From: Streptomyces sp. Tue6028 | GTDB lineage: Bacteria > Actinomycetota > Actinomycetes > Streptomycetales > Streptomycetaceae | DNA: 64,000 nt | Direction of reading: 5' to 3' | Assembly: GCF_002300165.1 (NCBI RefSeq) | Contig: NZ_MLCE01000002.1 | Coordinates: 225,251-289,250 of the forward strand | In this document: one piece after another, positions 33,093 to 42,209 of the stretch | Layout of the letters: each line of letters begins with the position of its first letter | How positions within the stretch are numbered: position 1 is the stretch's first letter | Translations under genes and position numbers: made by a program | The notes under the pieces: model-generated | Seen by the model: only the letters and a program-made list of their open reading frames with translations | Told to the model about the DNA's origin: nothing | Databases searched by the model: none

Positions 33093-34103
33093 ATGGACGC
33101 AGCGCCCGCCCCCGCGGCGGCATCAGATCCCGCTTCGGCCCCTGCTCGGGGTGCAGGTCCGGCATCGGCCCAGGTCCGGGTCGGCACCGGCCCGGCTCCC
33201 GGCGCAGGCGCAGGCGCAGGCATCGGCACCGGTATCGGTATCGGTATCGGCAAGGGCACAGGTTCCGGCTCCCGTGCCCGGCGGGCGGCCCTGGCCACGA
33301 TGTTCGTCAGCGGCCTGTCCAACCAGGTCGGGGCCGCGGTCGGCTCCCTCGCCTTCCCCGTCCTCGGCCCACTCGGCGTCGTCGCCGTCCGGCAGTACGT
33401 CGCCGCGCTCGCGCTGACCGCCGTCGCACGGCCCCGGCTGCGCACGTTCACCTGGCGGCAGTGGTGGCCCGTGCTGCTGCTGGCCCTCGTGTTCGCGGCG
33501 ATGAACCTGTCCCTGTACAGCGCGATCGACCGGGTCGGCCTGGGCCTCGCGGTGACCTTGGAGTTCCTGGGCCCGCTCACCGTGGCCCTCGCCGCCTCAC
33601 GTCGCCGGGTGGACGCGTGCTGCGCGGTGATCGCCGCGGCGGGAGTCGTCACCCTGATGCGCCCTCAGCCCTCCACGGACTACACCGGCATGGCGCTGGG
33701 ACTGCTGGCCGCGGTCTGCTGGGCGTCGTACATCCTGCTCAACCGCACCGTCGGCCGTCGTCTCCCGGGAGCGCAGGGTTCGGCGGCCGCGGCCTGCCTG
33801 TCGGCCCTCGCCTTCCTGCCGGTCGGTGCGGTCGTCGTCCTCCACGGCCCCCCGACCCCGGGCGCCGTCGGGTACGCCGTCGTCGCCGGTGTCCTCTCCT
33901 CGGCGGTGCCCTACCTGGCGGACCTGGTCACCCTGCGCCGCGTGCCCGCCCAGACCTTCGGACTGTTCATGAGCGTCAACCCCGTCCTCGCCGCCGTCGT
34001 GGGATCCGTCGTCCTGGGGCAGACCCTCGGTCCATGGGAGTGGTCCGCCATCACGGCGGTCGTCTGCGCGAACGCACTGAGCATCCTGACGTCGCGCGCG
34101 TGA
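33093..34103 (+). CDS. EamA/RhtA-type exporter with low-complexity Gly-Ile N-terminus
   Basis: 336 aa. About 70 residues of Ala/Gly-rich sequence (including AGAGAGIGTGIGIGIGKG) precede ten membrane helices of the drug/metabolite transporter superfamily (AMNLSLYSAIDRVGLGLAVTLEFLGPLTVAL; YILLNRTVGRRL), close to RhtA threonine/homoserine exporters. At DNA level the head is GGCGCA x3 and GGTATC-type hexamers (33198-33260), prone to in-frame length change. ATG 33093 is the first Met; the true start could lie nearer the first helix. Likely regulated by the divergent LysR. Confidence 0.8.
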   Translation: MDAAPAPAAASDPASAPARGAGPASAQVRVGTGPAPGAGAGAGIGTGIGIGIGKGTGSGSRARRAALATMFVSGLSNQVGAAVGSLAFPVLGPLGVVAVRQYVAALALTAVARPRLRTFTWRQWWPVLLLALVFAAMNLSLYSAIDRVGLGLAVTLEFLGPLTVALAASRRRVDACCAVIAAAGVVTLMRPQPSTDYTGMALGLLAAVCWASYILLNRTVGRRLPGAQGSAAAACLSALAFLPVGAVVVLHGPPTPGAVGYAVVAGVLSSAVPYLADLVTLRRVPAQTFGLFMSVNPVLAAVVGSVVLGQTLGPWEWSAITAVVCANALSILTSRA

Positions 34104-34138
34104 CGTGTCGGCGCGCGGCCCACACGGACCCGTGCCTC

Positions 34139-34296
34139 GGCGCACCACGTAAGGCCCGCGCGCGGCGCACCACGTGAGGCCCGCACGCGGCGCGCCACGT
34201 AAGGCATGCACGCGCGGCGCGCCACGTAAGGCATGCACGCGCGACGCGGCACGTAAGGCATGCACGCGCGACGCACCGCGTGAGGCATGCGCGCGC
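34139..34296. repeat. Six-copy tandem repeat (periods 25, 25, 27, 27, 27, 27 bp)
   Basis: Units start at 34139, 34164, 34189, 34216, 34243 and 34270. Each contains a CACGTAAGGC-like core (GCGTGAGGC in the last) and, from the third on, GCATGCACGCGC; the two central copies are identical. There are no spacers, so it is not CRISPR. The mixed 25/27 period breaks any common frame, so it is not coding. The rest of 34104-34456 holds no feature I recognise apart from the leader of the next gene. Confidence 0.75.
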
Positions 34297-34456
34297 GACG
34301 CCGGAACGATCCCGAGCCCGCCGGGGCCGGAGGGCCGGCCGGGCCACGGATCTCGTACGGTGATCATCGGCGCCGGGCGGATCGGTCCGGCGCCCCGCAC
34401 GGGGGGACCTGGCTTGTGCGGTGCCGCTCGACATCCTTCGAGGAAGGTCTCGTCCC

Positions 34457-34891
34457 GTGACAGCCAACGGTCCGCTCCCGCATGCCCGTTCGGCGGTGCT
34501 GCGCGCCGTCGGAGCGCTTCCCTGCACGCTCGTCGTCTGCCGCGGCTGCTGCTGCGGCAATCCGCGCAAGTATCCGCAGAGCGATCACGCCCGCCAGCTG
34601 GCGCGGCTGCGGGCCGGTGCCGAGGCCTCCCGGGGCCGGTTCGCCGTGCGGACGACGGACTGCCTCGGCCCCTGCGACCAGGCGAACGTGATCGTGGTGC
34701 GGCCGTCGGCCGAGGGGCGGCGCGACGGGGGCCGGGCCGTCTGGATCGGATTCGCCCTGGACGACGACTGCACCGAGGAGCTGATCGGCTGGGCGACGGC
34801 CGGAGGTCCCGGCGTCGCCCAGCCGCCGGCCGCGCTGGAGCTCCAGTTCGTCCGGCCGCCCCGCGGGACCCGGTCCCGGGGACGCCGCTGA
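34457..34891 (+). CDS. [2Fe-2S] thioredoxin-like ferredoxin-type protein
   Basis: 144 aa. Cysteines C28, C31-C33, C69 and C73 are arranged as CRGCCCG ... DCLGPC, the spacing of thioredoxin-like [2Fe-2S] proteins (C-x(n)-C ... C-x3-C). Basic and Pro-rich at both ends. GTG 34457 follows AGGAAGG (34441-34447); an upstream GTG at 34421 would add 12 residues and lies before that ribosome site. It stands alone, followed by a strong bidirectional terminator. Electron-transfer partner unknown. Confidence 0.72.
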   Translation: MTANGPLPHARSAVLRAVGALPCTLVVCRGCCCGNPRKYPQSDHARQLARLRAGAEASRGRFAVRTTDCLGPCDQANVIVVRPSAEGRRDGGRAVWIGFALDDDCTEELIGWATAGGPGVAQPPAALELQFVRPPRGTRSRGRR

Positions 34892-34948
34892 CGCGGCACG
34901 GGGCGGCACAGCGCCCCGCGTCGCGACGCCCCGTGTCCGGACGTCCGA

Positions 34949-34993
34949 GGCGGAGCGGTCCTGGACCCCGTGTCGGGGCAGGACCGCTCCGCC
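34949..34993. terminator. Long bidirectional hairpin
   Basis: GGCGGAGCGGTCCTG (34949-34963) pairs perfectly over 15 bp with 34979-34993; the loop can itself pair (CCCCG/CGGGG). It lies between the convergent ferredoxin-like and EF-G-like genes and just touches the latter's 3' end. Confidence 0.75.
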
Positions 34994-34997
34994 CGTG

Positions 34998-37097
34998 TCA
35001 CCGGACCGGCGTCTCGCGGGACGCCGTGCCCGGTGCGGGCGCGTGGCCGGTGGGCCGGGCGGTGAACACGCCGCGGCCCTGGGTGCGGCTGCGCAACCGG
35101 GTCGCGTAGCCGAAGAGTTCGGCCAGCGGCACGGTGGCGGTGATCACCGTCGCGTCCGCCCGTGTCAGCGAGCCCGAGACCCGTCCGCGCCGTGCGGCGA
35201 GATCACCGAGCACCCCGCCCACCGCGTCGTCGGGCACGGTGACGGTGACCTCGGCCACCGGTTCCAGGAGCGCCATGGTGGCGGCCCGGAGCGCCTCGCG
35301 CAGCCCGAGGCGGCCGGCCGTGCGGAACGCCATCTCCGAGGAGTCCTTGGAGTGGGTCGCCCCGTCGGTCAGGATGACCCGCAGCCCGGTCACGGGATGA
35401 CCGCCCAGCGGACCCTCCGCCAGGGCGTCCCGGCAGCCGGCCTCCACCGCGCGCTCGTACTCGCGGGGCACGCGGCCGCCCGTGACCGTCGAACGGAACT
35501 CGAAGCCCGTCGCGCTTCCGCCTCCGTCGCCCGACGCGGCCTCCAGCGGTTCCACGTCGAGCACGACATGGGCGAACTGGCCGGAGCCGCCGTCCTGTTT
35601 GACGTGCCGGTAGACCAGACCGGACACCCCGCGCACGACGGTCTCCCGGTAGGCCACCTTGGGGCGGCCGACGGCGACCTCGATGCCATGGGCCCGCCGG
35701 ATCTTCTCCACCGCCACCTCCAGGTGCAGTTCCCCCACGCCCGACAGCGTGGTCTGACCGGTCTCGGGGTCGGTACGGACGACGAGCGAGGGGTCCTCCT
35801 CCGCGAGCCGCGCGAGCGCGGACACCAGACGGTCGGTGTCGACGGCCCGGCGCGCCTCGACCGCGACCGCCACCACGGGCTCGGCGACCGCGGGCGGTTC
35901 GAGGAGCAACGGAGCCGTCGGGGCGCACAGAGTCGCCCCGGCGTGGGCGGACTTCGGCCCGATCAGCGCGACGATGTCGCCGGCGACGGCCGTGTCCAGC
36001 TCCGCGTACCGGTCGGCCCGGACCCGCAATATGCGGCTGACCCGTTCGGTGCGCCGTGCGCCCACGTCCACCACTGTCTCTCCCTTCCGGATCGTTCCCG
36101 AGTACACCCGCGCGTACGTCAGCCGGCCCGTCGCCGTCGCGTTGACCTTGAACACCAGGGCGGCGAACGGCTCCTCGGGGTCGGCGGCCCGCTCCTGCCC
36201 CGCGTCGGCGCCGGTGCCGCGCACGGCGGGCAGGTCGAGCGGCGAGGGGAGATACGCCACGACGGCATCCAACAGCGGTTCGATACCGCGGTTGCGGTAG
36301 GCCGAGCCGCAGAGCACCACGACGCCCTCGCCGGTCCGGGTCAGGTCGCGCAGCGCCGAGGCCAGCGTGGAGGCCCGCACGGTGGAGTCGGCGCAGAACT
36401 CCTCCAGCGCGGCGGGGTGGAGTTCCGCGACCGCCTCTTCGAGGAGCCTTCTGCGCCGCCGTGCCTCGTCCAGCAGGGCCTCCGGCACCGGGCCCTCCTC
36501 GGCGGTGTCGCTGCCGTCGGCCCACACGAGGGAACGCATGCGCAGCAGGTCCACCACTCCGGTGAAGGTGTCCTCCGTCCCGATCGGCAACTGCACGACG
36601 AGCGGCGCCGGATGGAGCCGCTGCCGGATCGACTCGACGGCCGCGTCGAGATCGGCGCCGGCGCGGTCCAGCTTGTTCACGAAAGCGATCCTCGGGACGC
36701 CGTGCCGGGCGGCCCGCCGCCACACCGACTCGCTCTGCGGCTCGACACCGGCCACGGCGTCGAACACCGCTATCGCGCCGTCGAGGACCCGGAGCGAGCG
36801 CTCCACCTCGTCGGAGAAGTCGACGTGGCCGGGTGTGTCGATCAGGTTGATCCGGTGGCCGTCCCAGGCACAGCTCACGGCCGCGGCGAAGATGGTGATG
36901 CCACGATCGCGCTCCTGGGAGTCGAAGTCGGTGACAGTGGTGCCGTCGTGCACCTCTCCGCGTTTGTGGGTGGTGCCGGTGGCGTAGAGGATCCGCTCGG
37001 TGACGGTGGTCTTTCCCGCGTCGACGTGGGCGAGGATGCCCAGATTGCGGACGGTGGACAGCGGGCTGGTCAGGTGACGGTGCAGGTCGGTGCGCAC
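34998..37097 (-). CDS. Elongation factor G paralogue (EF-G2-like GTPase)
   Basis: 699 aa, full EF-G length. G1 is [17 protein letters not shown]2 [13 protein letters not shown]3 DTPGHVDF, G4 NKLD; domains II-V follow, with the domain IV block [16 protein letters not shown]. The P-loop AHVDAGKTT and the switch region differ from housekeeping EF-G (AHIDAGKTT), and there are no flanking ribosomal-protein or tuf genes, so this is a secondary copy. Possible roles are ribosome recycling, stress translation or antibiotic protection; the sequence does not decide. GTG 37097 follows AAAGG. Confidence 0.85.
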   Translation of the reverse strand: MRTDLHRHLTSPLSTVRNLGILAHVDAGKTTVTERILYATGTTHKRGEVHDGTTVTDFDSQERDRGITIFAAAVSCAWDGHRINLIDTPGHVDFSDEVERSLRVLDGAIAVFDAVAGVEPQSESVWRRAARHGVPRIAFVNKLDRAGADLDAAVESIRQRLHPAPLVVQLPIGTEDTFTGVVDLLRMRSLVWADGSDTAEEGPVPEALLDEARRRRRLLEEAVAELHPAALEEFCADSTVRASTLASALRDLTRTGEGVVVLCGSAYRNRGIEPLLDAVVAYLPSPLDLPAVRGTGADAGQERAADPEEPFAALVFKVNATATGRLTYARVYSGTIRKGETVVDVGARRTERVSRILRVRADRYAELDTAVAGDIVALIGPKSAHAGATLCAPTAPLLLEPPAVAEPVVAVAVEARRAVDTDRLVSALARLAEEDPSLVVRTDPETGQTTLSGVGELHLEVAVEKIRRAHGIEVAVGRPKVAYRETVVRGVSGLVYRHVKQDGGSGQFAHVVLDVEPLEAASGDGGGSATGFEFRSTVTGGRVPREYERAVEAGCRDALAEGPLGGHPVTGLRVILTDGATHSKDSSEMAFRTAGRLGLREALRAATMALLEPVAEVTVTVPDDAVGGVLGDLAARRGRVSGSLTRADATVITATVPLAELFGYATRLRSRTQGRGVFTARPTGHAPAPGTASRETPVR

Positions 37098-37345
37098 GGC
37101 GCAGGGCCTTTCGGGTGATCCGGATCGGGTGGCGCGATTCCCGGACGGCGGCCCCTGGTTCGGGCCGTGGGAGATCTCCTGCGCACCGCACCGCACCGCA
37201 CCGTGACGCGGCGAGCGAGTGCCGCCTCGGCGCCGACGGACCGGGCCGTCGGCGGGCGCGCACCTGGGCAGGCGGAAGGCTGCCGGCGTACGCGCGGGGT
37301 CGACGGGCGGTGACACCTGTCGGCGTGAAGGGCGAGGGGCGGAGA

Positions 37346-37486
37346 TCAGACGGTCGTCTCGGGCCTCCGGTACCGGCCGCGCAGCGGGTACCGGGCCCAC
37401 GAGGACACGAGGATCACCTCGTACAGCGACGGGGGAACCACGACAGCGGTGCGGTCACGCACGGCCCGGCTCCCCTCACTCGTCAC
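37346..37486 (-). CDS. Possible small protein, 46 aa
   Basis: From GTG 37486, 46 codons have about 90% G/C in third position, clearly higher than the sequence upstream of that GTG. The product is basic at the end and has one hydrophobic stretch ([20 protein letters not shown]). A TAGACT -10-like box lies ~45 nt upstream on the same strand (37528-37533). No ribosome site is obvious. I do not recognise the family. Confidence 0.4.
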   Translation of the reverse strand: MTSEGSRAVRDRTAVVVPPSLYEVILVSSWARYPLRGRYRRPETTV

Positions 37487-38179
37487 GATGCGCGGCGCCG
37501 ATGCGGCGGTGCGCGAATGTGTGAGGAGTCTAGGGAAGCGGCGACTCGCCCCGCACCGGAATATTCTCCGAACGGCGGTTGCCGCTCCGCTCCACTCCAC
37601 TGCGCGGTGCTGGGGCTGGTGCGGGGGCGCTGTCGGGTCGTTTCGCCGCCCGTCCGGTGGGCGGGTCGGGTCCGTGCCGGTGATCCGCCCGTTGCAGCCC
37701 TTGTGCGGGGCGGTGCCGGTAGGACCTCGCTGGGTGCGTGGCGCCGTCCGCTACGGGCATTTGATTCACCGGCACGGCCCCTTCCGTGAGAGGGCGGGTG
37801 CGGGTGTGAGTGGGGCTGGGGTTCAGTCTCCGACCCGCCGGGCGACAGCTCCCGCCTCGCCCCGCCCCGCCCCGCACTGAGGGCAGGGGGCAGTGCCCCA
37901 GCCCGTCCGGCGATTGAGGACGAGGCCGTCCAGGCCGAGTCCCCCACCTCCGAGGCCCTCGCTGTCGAGGTTGGGGGCAGTGCCCCAGCCCGTCCGGCGA
38001 TCGAGGACGAGGCCGTCCAGGCCGAACGGGGGTCCGGGGGCGGAGCCCCGGGGCATGCGGTCGGCATCGGCGCTGCCCGCCGGACACGTCCCGCACACCC
38101 CTGTCGGCGCTCGTGGGCAGTCGCGATAGCGTCTCCCCGGCACTGCGGCTCGGGCCGCGCACAGGTCTCACACGTCGGG
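37487..38179. other. Gene-poor region with degenerate GC-rich repeats
   Basis: Nearly 700 bp between the small ORF and the metallo-hydrolase gene. It has only frames with poor codon bias. The right half holds the duplicated 53-bp repeat described separately and, at 38029-38055, G/C-rich words that can fold (CCGGGGGCGG/AGCCCCGG). I see no RNA gene. Confidence 0.5.
37886..38025. repeat. Two copies of a 53-bp dispersed Streptomyces-type repeat
   Basis: 37886-37938 and 37973-38025 agree at 52 of 53 positions (one T/C difference), 87 bp apart. The unit starts GGGGGCAGTGCCCC, a small palindrome, followed by AGCCCGTCCGGCGAT and GAGGACGAGGCCGTCC. I recall this sequence type as scattered between genes in Streptomyces genomes; its role is not known. 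A folding G/C tail follows the second copy. Confidence 0.75.
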
Positions 38180-38935
38180 ATGGTCATGCGCGAGGATGCG
38201 ATCGTCGAGGCTGCCGAGGGAGTGCACCTGGTGCACGGCAGCAACACGAACTGGGTGGTTCTGAGCGACGGCGACGCCGCCACCCTGATCGACACCGGCT
38301 ATCCCGGCGACCGCGGGGAACTCCTCGCCTCCCTCGAAGCGCTCGGCCACGCGCCCGAGGACGTCCGTGCCGTCCTCGTCACCCACGCGCACAACGACCA
38401 TCTCGGCTCCGCCGACCATCTGAACCGCGCCTTCGGCGTCCCGGTCCTGATGCACGAGGCGGAAGTACCGCACGCACGCCGTGAGTTCCTGCACCAGGTG
38501 AGCGTGGGACAGGTGTTGCGCCAGGGGTGGCGCCCCGGGGTGCTGCCGTGGGCGGTGCACGCCCTGCGGTCCGGCGGCAAGGCGGACGTACGGATGACGC
38601 GGCCCGAGGCGTTCCCCCAGGAGGGACCGCTGGATCTGCCCGGCCGTCCGGTTCCGGTGCACACCCCGGGCCACACGCCCGGGCACTGCGTCTACCATCT
38701 GCCGGACGCCGGGATCGTGATCTCCGGTGACGCCCTCGTCACCGCGCATCCCACCGCACGGGGGCGCGGCCCGCAGCTGCTCCCCGCGATGTTCGACACC
38801 GATCGCGACGGCGCTCGCACCTCCCTCGCGCGCATCGAGTCCCTCGCCGCCGACGTCCTGCTGCCGGGCCACGGTCCCGTGCACCGCGGCGCGGTGGGCG
38901 AAGCGGCCCGTCGCGCCCGCGAACTCGCCGGCTGA
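38180..38935 (+). CDS. Metallo-beta-lactamase-fold hydrolase (glyoxalase II-like)
   Basis: 251 aa. Canonical metal motif THAHNDHLGS (H-x-H-x-D-H), then HTPGHTPGHCVYHL, SGDALVTAHP and LLPGHGPVH for the remaining ligands. General thioesterase/lactonase fold; substrate unknown. ATG 38180 and ATG 38186 are both possible; neither has a strong ribosome site. It converges on an acetyltransferase gene with 29 bp between. Unlike the hydrolase at 9259-10071 it keeps the full His set. Confidence 0.8.
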   Translation: MVMREDAIVEAAEGVHLVHGSNTNWVVLSDGDAATLIDTGYPGDRGELLASLEALGHAPEDVRAVLVTHAHNDHLGSADHLNRAFGVPVLMHEAEVPHARREFLHQVSVGQVLRQGWRPGVLPWAVHALRSGGKADVRMTRPEAFPQEGPLDLPGRPVPVHTPGHTPGHCVYHLPDAGIVISGDALVTAHPTARGRGPQLLPAMFDTDRDGARTSLARIESLAADVLLPGHGPVHRGAVGEAARRARELAG

Positions 38936-38964
38936 GGGGCCGGTCCGACGGATCCCTCGGCGGA

Positions 38965-39822
38965 CTAGCCGAGTTCGAGCGTGGTCACTCCGTAGACGCG
39001 CTCTCCGGCGAACGGCCTGACGGGACCCGTGTACATGCGGGCCGTCTCGAAGGAGGGCGTCAGGCCGAGTTCCTCCGCGAGGGCGACACCCGTGGTGTTC
39101 GTCCGGGGCATGTCCACCGCGATCGGACGGCCGGCGGCATCGTCGGCCAGCGCGGCGATCAGCGCCCGGGCGTCGTCGGCGGTGTCGGCGAACAGCGGGC
39201 CGACGCGCTGGGAGTCACGGGCCGGACGGATCACGGCGTACCCCGTGAGGTGCCCGTCCGCGGCGGTGCGGACGAAGGTGCGGTGGCCCGGGCCGGTCAG
39301 CCACGAGTCCAGGAACACCGGCCGGTCGGCCGGGTAGCAGGCACTGTCGTACGCCGTGATGGCCGCACGGTCCGCGTCCGTGGCGGCCCTGACTCCCGTG
39401 GGCGCCCCGCCCTCGGGGACGATCCCGCCGAACCGGACCGTGCGGTAGGCGAGTTCGAAGCCGGACTGGCGGTAGTTGTCCTGCTGCGCCACCACGCCGT
39501 CGAGGCCGACGGTACGGCCGCCGGCGTGCGCGAGGGCCGTGTTCCAGGTGGTGAGGCCGTAGCCGCGGCCGCGCAGGTCGGGCCGTACCAGATAGAAGCC
39601 CAGGAAGGCGTAGTCGGCGCCGTAGTTGACGACCGAGACGGCCGAGACGGGCTCGCCGCCGATGCGTCCGATGAAGAAGCCCTCGGGGTCCTGGGCGAAG
39701 AAGCTCGCGCTGTCCGACAGCCCGGGATTCCACCCCTCGTCCGCCGCCCACTCGCCGACCACCTTCCAGTCGTCGATCGAGGCCTGGGCCACGACGAGAT
39801 GCTCCGGTTCCGGAGGGGTCAT
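38965..39822 (-). CDS. GNAT acetyltransferase with second GNAT-like domain
   Basis: 285 aa. N-terminal GNAT has YLVRPDLRGRGYGLTTWNTAL at ~80-100, followed by a DUF-type C-terminal domain (AITAYDSACYPADRPVFLDSWL) that is usual in this YitH/Hse1-like group. ATG 39822 follows GGAGCG. Substrate unknown. It is divergent from the RimJ-like gene that follows, with 213 bp between. Confidence 0.8.
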   Translation of the reverse strand: MTPPEPEHLVVAQASIDDWKVVGEWAADEGWNPGLSDSASFFAQDPEGFFIGRIGGEPVSAVSVVNYGADYAFLGFYLVRPDLRGRGYGLTTWNTALAHAGGRTVGLDGVVAQQDNYRQSGFELAYRTVRFGGIVPEGGAPTGVRAATDADRAAITAYDSACYPADRPVFLDSWLTGPGHRTFVRTAADGHLTGYAVIRPARDSQRVGPLFADTADDARALIAALADDAAGRPIAVDMPRTNTTGVALAEELGLTPSFETARMYTGPVRPFAGERVYGVTTLELG

Positions 39823-40035
39823 GTGGGCGCTCCATTCCGTACGGGGTCGCTTCGGTGCGGTGGTCCGCCGCACGCGCAGCATCCTTCCCGATCTCCGTAC
39901 CGATCGCAGCCGCAACCGTCCGGCGCCGGGAGAGATTCGGCCAGTCCGGCGAACGACACCCGGGGGCGCGGGTGGCGGCGTCAACCTGGTCTGTTCTCGG
40001 GGGTGTTGCCCCACGGGCGGCTTAGGGTTGCCGTC

Positions 40036-40605
40036 ATGAGTGTCGAACGCGTGACCCTGCGCCCGGTGGCCGAGGACGATCTGCCCGTCCTGGAGCGGTT
40101 CTTGACGGAGCCCGAGGTGTCGTCCCCCTTCCAGTGGTTCGGGTGGTGGGACATCCGGCGCTGGCGGCGGCAGTGGGCGGACACCGGCCTCATCACCGAG
40201 GACGCGGGCCAGCTCATGGTGGTGCGGGAGTCCGAGCGGCTGGGATTCGTCGCCTGGCGGAAGATCTCCTCCAGCCGGACCACGTACTACTGGAACATGG
40301 GCATCGCCCTGCTGCCGGACGCGCGCGGCAAGGGCGTGGGGACCGAGGCCCAGCGACAGCTCGTCCGCTACCTCTTCGCCCACACGCTCGTGAAGCGCAT
40401 CGAGGCCGACACCGATTCGGAGAACATCGCCGAGCAACGCGCCCTGGAGAAGGCGGGATTCACCCGCGAGGGGGTGCTCCGCAGTGTCGTGTTCCGCGAC
40501 GGACGATGGCGCGACGGGGTCCGGTACAGCGTCCTCCGCGAGGAAGTCGCACTCGACGGCTCGTCCGCCACCGCCTCCATTGACGCGGCCACGTCACGAG
40601 ACTAG
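40036..40605 (+). CDS. RimJ/RimL-type GNAT acetyltransferase
   Basis: 189 aa. Motifs [26 protein letters not shown] at ~95-115 and [20 protein letters not shown] are typical of ribosomal-protein-alanine/aminoglycoside-like acetyltransferases. The ATG has no ribosome site; TAGGGT ends 7 nt upstream, so a leaderless message is possible. The gene ends 20 bp before a GH76 remnant, and the C-terminal ~15 residues are low-complexity. Confidence 0.8.
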   Translation: MSVERVTLRPVAEDDLPVLERFLTEPEVSSPFQWFGWWDIRRWRRQWADTGLITEDAGQLMVVRESERLGFVAWRKISSSRTTYYWNMGIALLPDARGKGVGTEAQRQLVRYLFAHTLVKRIEADTDSENIAEQRALEKAGFTREGVLRSVVFRDGRWRDGVRYSVLREEVALDGSSATASIDAATSRD

Positions 40606-40624
40606 CTTCCGGGAGCGCTCTCTT

Positions 40625-41185
40625 CCCCACCTCCCGAACAACCGCCTGCCCGGTGACACCGCCTACCTCTCGCGTGCGCGGGCGGGCTGGACGTGGTTCC
40701 GGTCGACGGGAATGGTGAACTCGGCGCACCTGGTGAACGACGGCATCAGCCTGTCCACCTGCCGCAACAACGGCGGCACCGTGTGGTCCTACAACCAGGG
40801 CGTCCTGCTGGGGGCGCTCACCGAGCTGAACCGCGCGACCGGTGACGGCGCGGCGCTGAGCACGGCGCGGCAGATCGCGGACGCCGCCACCACGTCCCCT
40901 GAGCTCAACACCGCGGACGGGATACTGCGGGACCCGTGCGAGAGCGGGGACTGCGGGGCGGACGGCCCCTCCTTCAAGGGCGCCCACGTGCGTGGCCTGG
41001 GCAGGCTGGACGCGGCGCTGCCCGACCATCCGTACACCGCCTATCTGCGCAAGCAGGCGGACGCCGCGTTCCGTGGGGACCGCAATGCTCTCGACCAGTA
41101 CGGTCTGCGCTGGACCGGGCCGCTGGACCGGGTCGACGCGGCCCGGCAGCAGAGCGCGCTCGACCTGCTGAACGCCACGCCCTGA
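40625..41185 (+). pseudogene. 3' remnant of a GH76 (alpha-1,6-mannanase-type) glycoside hydrolase gene
   Basis: About 180 codons match the second half of GH76 proteins: [41 protein letters not shown] and [17 protein letters not shown], with a normal end. The signal peptide and the catalytic DD pair of the N-terminal half are missing; upstream is the acetyltransferase gene, and no start with a ribosome site fits. Codon bias is intact, so the loss looks recent. Usual GH76 length is ~350-400 aa or more. Confidence 0.65.
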
Positions 41186-41223
41186 GGGGCACGCGGGGCA
41201 TCCGGTCCGCCGGACTCCGCTCG

Positions 41224-41255
41224 GGCCCCACCGGTCACGGATCCGGTGGGGCCTT
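41224..41255. terminator. Bidirectional hairpin
   Basis: GGCCCCACCGG (41224-41234) pairs perfectly with CCGGTGGGGCC (41243-41253) with an 8-nt loop, followed by TT. It sits between the GH76 remnant and the convergent chaplin gene. Confidence 0.75.
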
Positions 41256-41272
41256 CTCTCGGTGGCCGTGGA

Positions 41273-41932
41273 TCAGCGCACCGCGACGGGCCGGAAGCGC
41301 CGGTACAAGACGGCTCCGCCCAGCAGCAGCGCGGCGCCCGCGGCGATCGTGGGTACCGTCTGGTCCGCGCCGGTGCTGGCGAGGGCGGGCACCGGCTGCC
41401 CCGGGACCTGCTGGGGCACCACGGGGCGGGGGTGCGCCTTGGGCGGGGCCGCCGGCGGCGGCGTGGCCGGCTGCTCGGGACGGCCGCCGGAGGTGTTCGT
41501 CGACTCGTTGCCCACGGCCGCGTTGCCCACCCCGACGACGTTCACGGAATTGCCGCTGACGTTCACGGGCAGGTCCACCGGGACCTGCACACCGTTGCCC
41601 GACAGCAGCCCCGGCGAATCCTTTGCGCCGCCCTCGGCGACCGCGCCGCCGTGTGTCGAGCTCGCCCCCGTCTCCTTCGCCGCTCCCCCGTCACTCCTGG
41701 TGGCGCAGCTGTTGCCCGCCGCGGGGTTGAGCAGTCCGACCACGTTCACGGTGTTCCCGCACGCGTTCACGGGAACGTGCACCGGGAGCTGGACGGTGTT
41801 GCCGGAGATCAGTCCCGGCGACCCGGCCGCGGTGCCGTCCGCCGCGGAGTCGGCGTGCGCCGGAATCGTCACGGCGAGCGCACCCGAGGCGGCGGCCGCG
41901 GCGATCAACCCGTTTCGGGTAGCCCGTTTCAT
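41273..41932 (-). CDS. Long chaplin with sortase signal (ChpA/B/C type)
   Basis: 219 aa. Signal peptide 1-27 (AAAASGALAVTIPAHA). Chaplin domain 1 is at ~38-80 with C58 and C76; chaplin domain 2 at ~106-145 (SPGLLSGNGVQVPVD, NVVGVGNAAVGN) lacks both cysteines. A Pro-rich wall-spanning region follows, then LASTG (184-188), a hydrophobic helix and RRFR, the LAxTG-type sortase signal. It coats aerial hyphae and spores and lowers surface tension. The upstream 277 bp contain no other gene. ATG 41932. Confidence 0.9.
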   Translation of the reverse strand: MKRATRNGLIAAAAASGALAVTIPAHADSAADGTAAGSPGLISGNTVQLPVHVPVNACGNTVNVVGLLNPAAGNSCATRSDGGAAKETGASSTHGGAVAEGGAKDSPGLLSGNGVQVPVDLPVNVSGNSVNVVGVGNAAVGNESTNTSGGRPEQPATPPPAAPPKAHPRPVVPQQVPGQPVPALASTGADQTVPTIAAGAALLLGGAVLYRRFRPVAVR

Positions 41933-42209
41933 AGGTTTCCTGCCTTCCAGACATCGTCGCGGGCACTCACCCGCATCGCGTAAAACGCAGAAGAACCATC
42001 CGAGTTATGGCTTATCGGTCTTTCACTCCAACGAGGGTCGCCGTTTTCGAACAGGCGCGACCAGGTGGTGACGGATTGCGACAGGAGCAGTCGCGAAGGG
42101 TAAGGCACATCGGCCCGGGCCGCTCGCCGGGAGGCGTGCCCCCGGGGCCGCGCTTATCGTGATCGAGGGGGTGTCGCCGGTCCACCGCGGGGCGAGCCTG
42201 GAGGCATGC

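Noticed and set aside
34139..34296. CRISPR array
   Set aside because: Repeats are contiguous with no unique spacers and there are no cas genes.
34174..34330. A Cys-rich repeat protein on either strand of the tandem array
   Set aside because: The 25/27-bp mixture breaks the frame between copies, and codon bias is absent.
37098..38179. tRNA or structured RNA in the gene-poor region
   Set aside because: No T-loop, anticodon arm or recognised riboswitch consensus was found by eye; only G/C palindromes.
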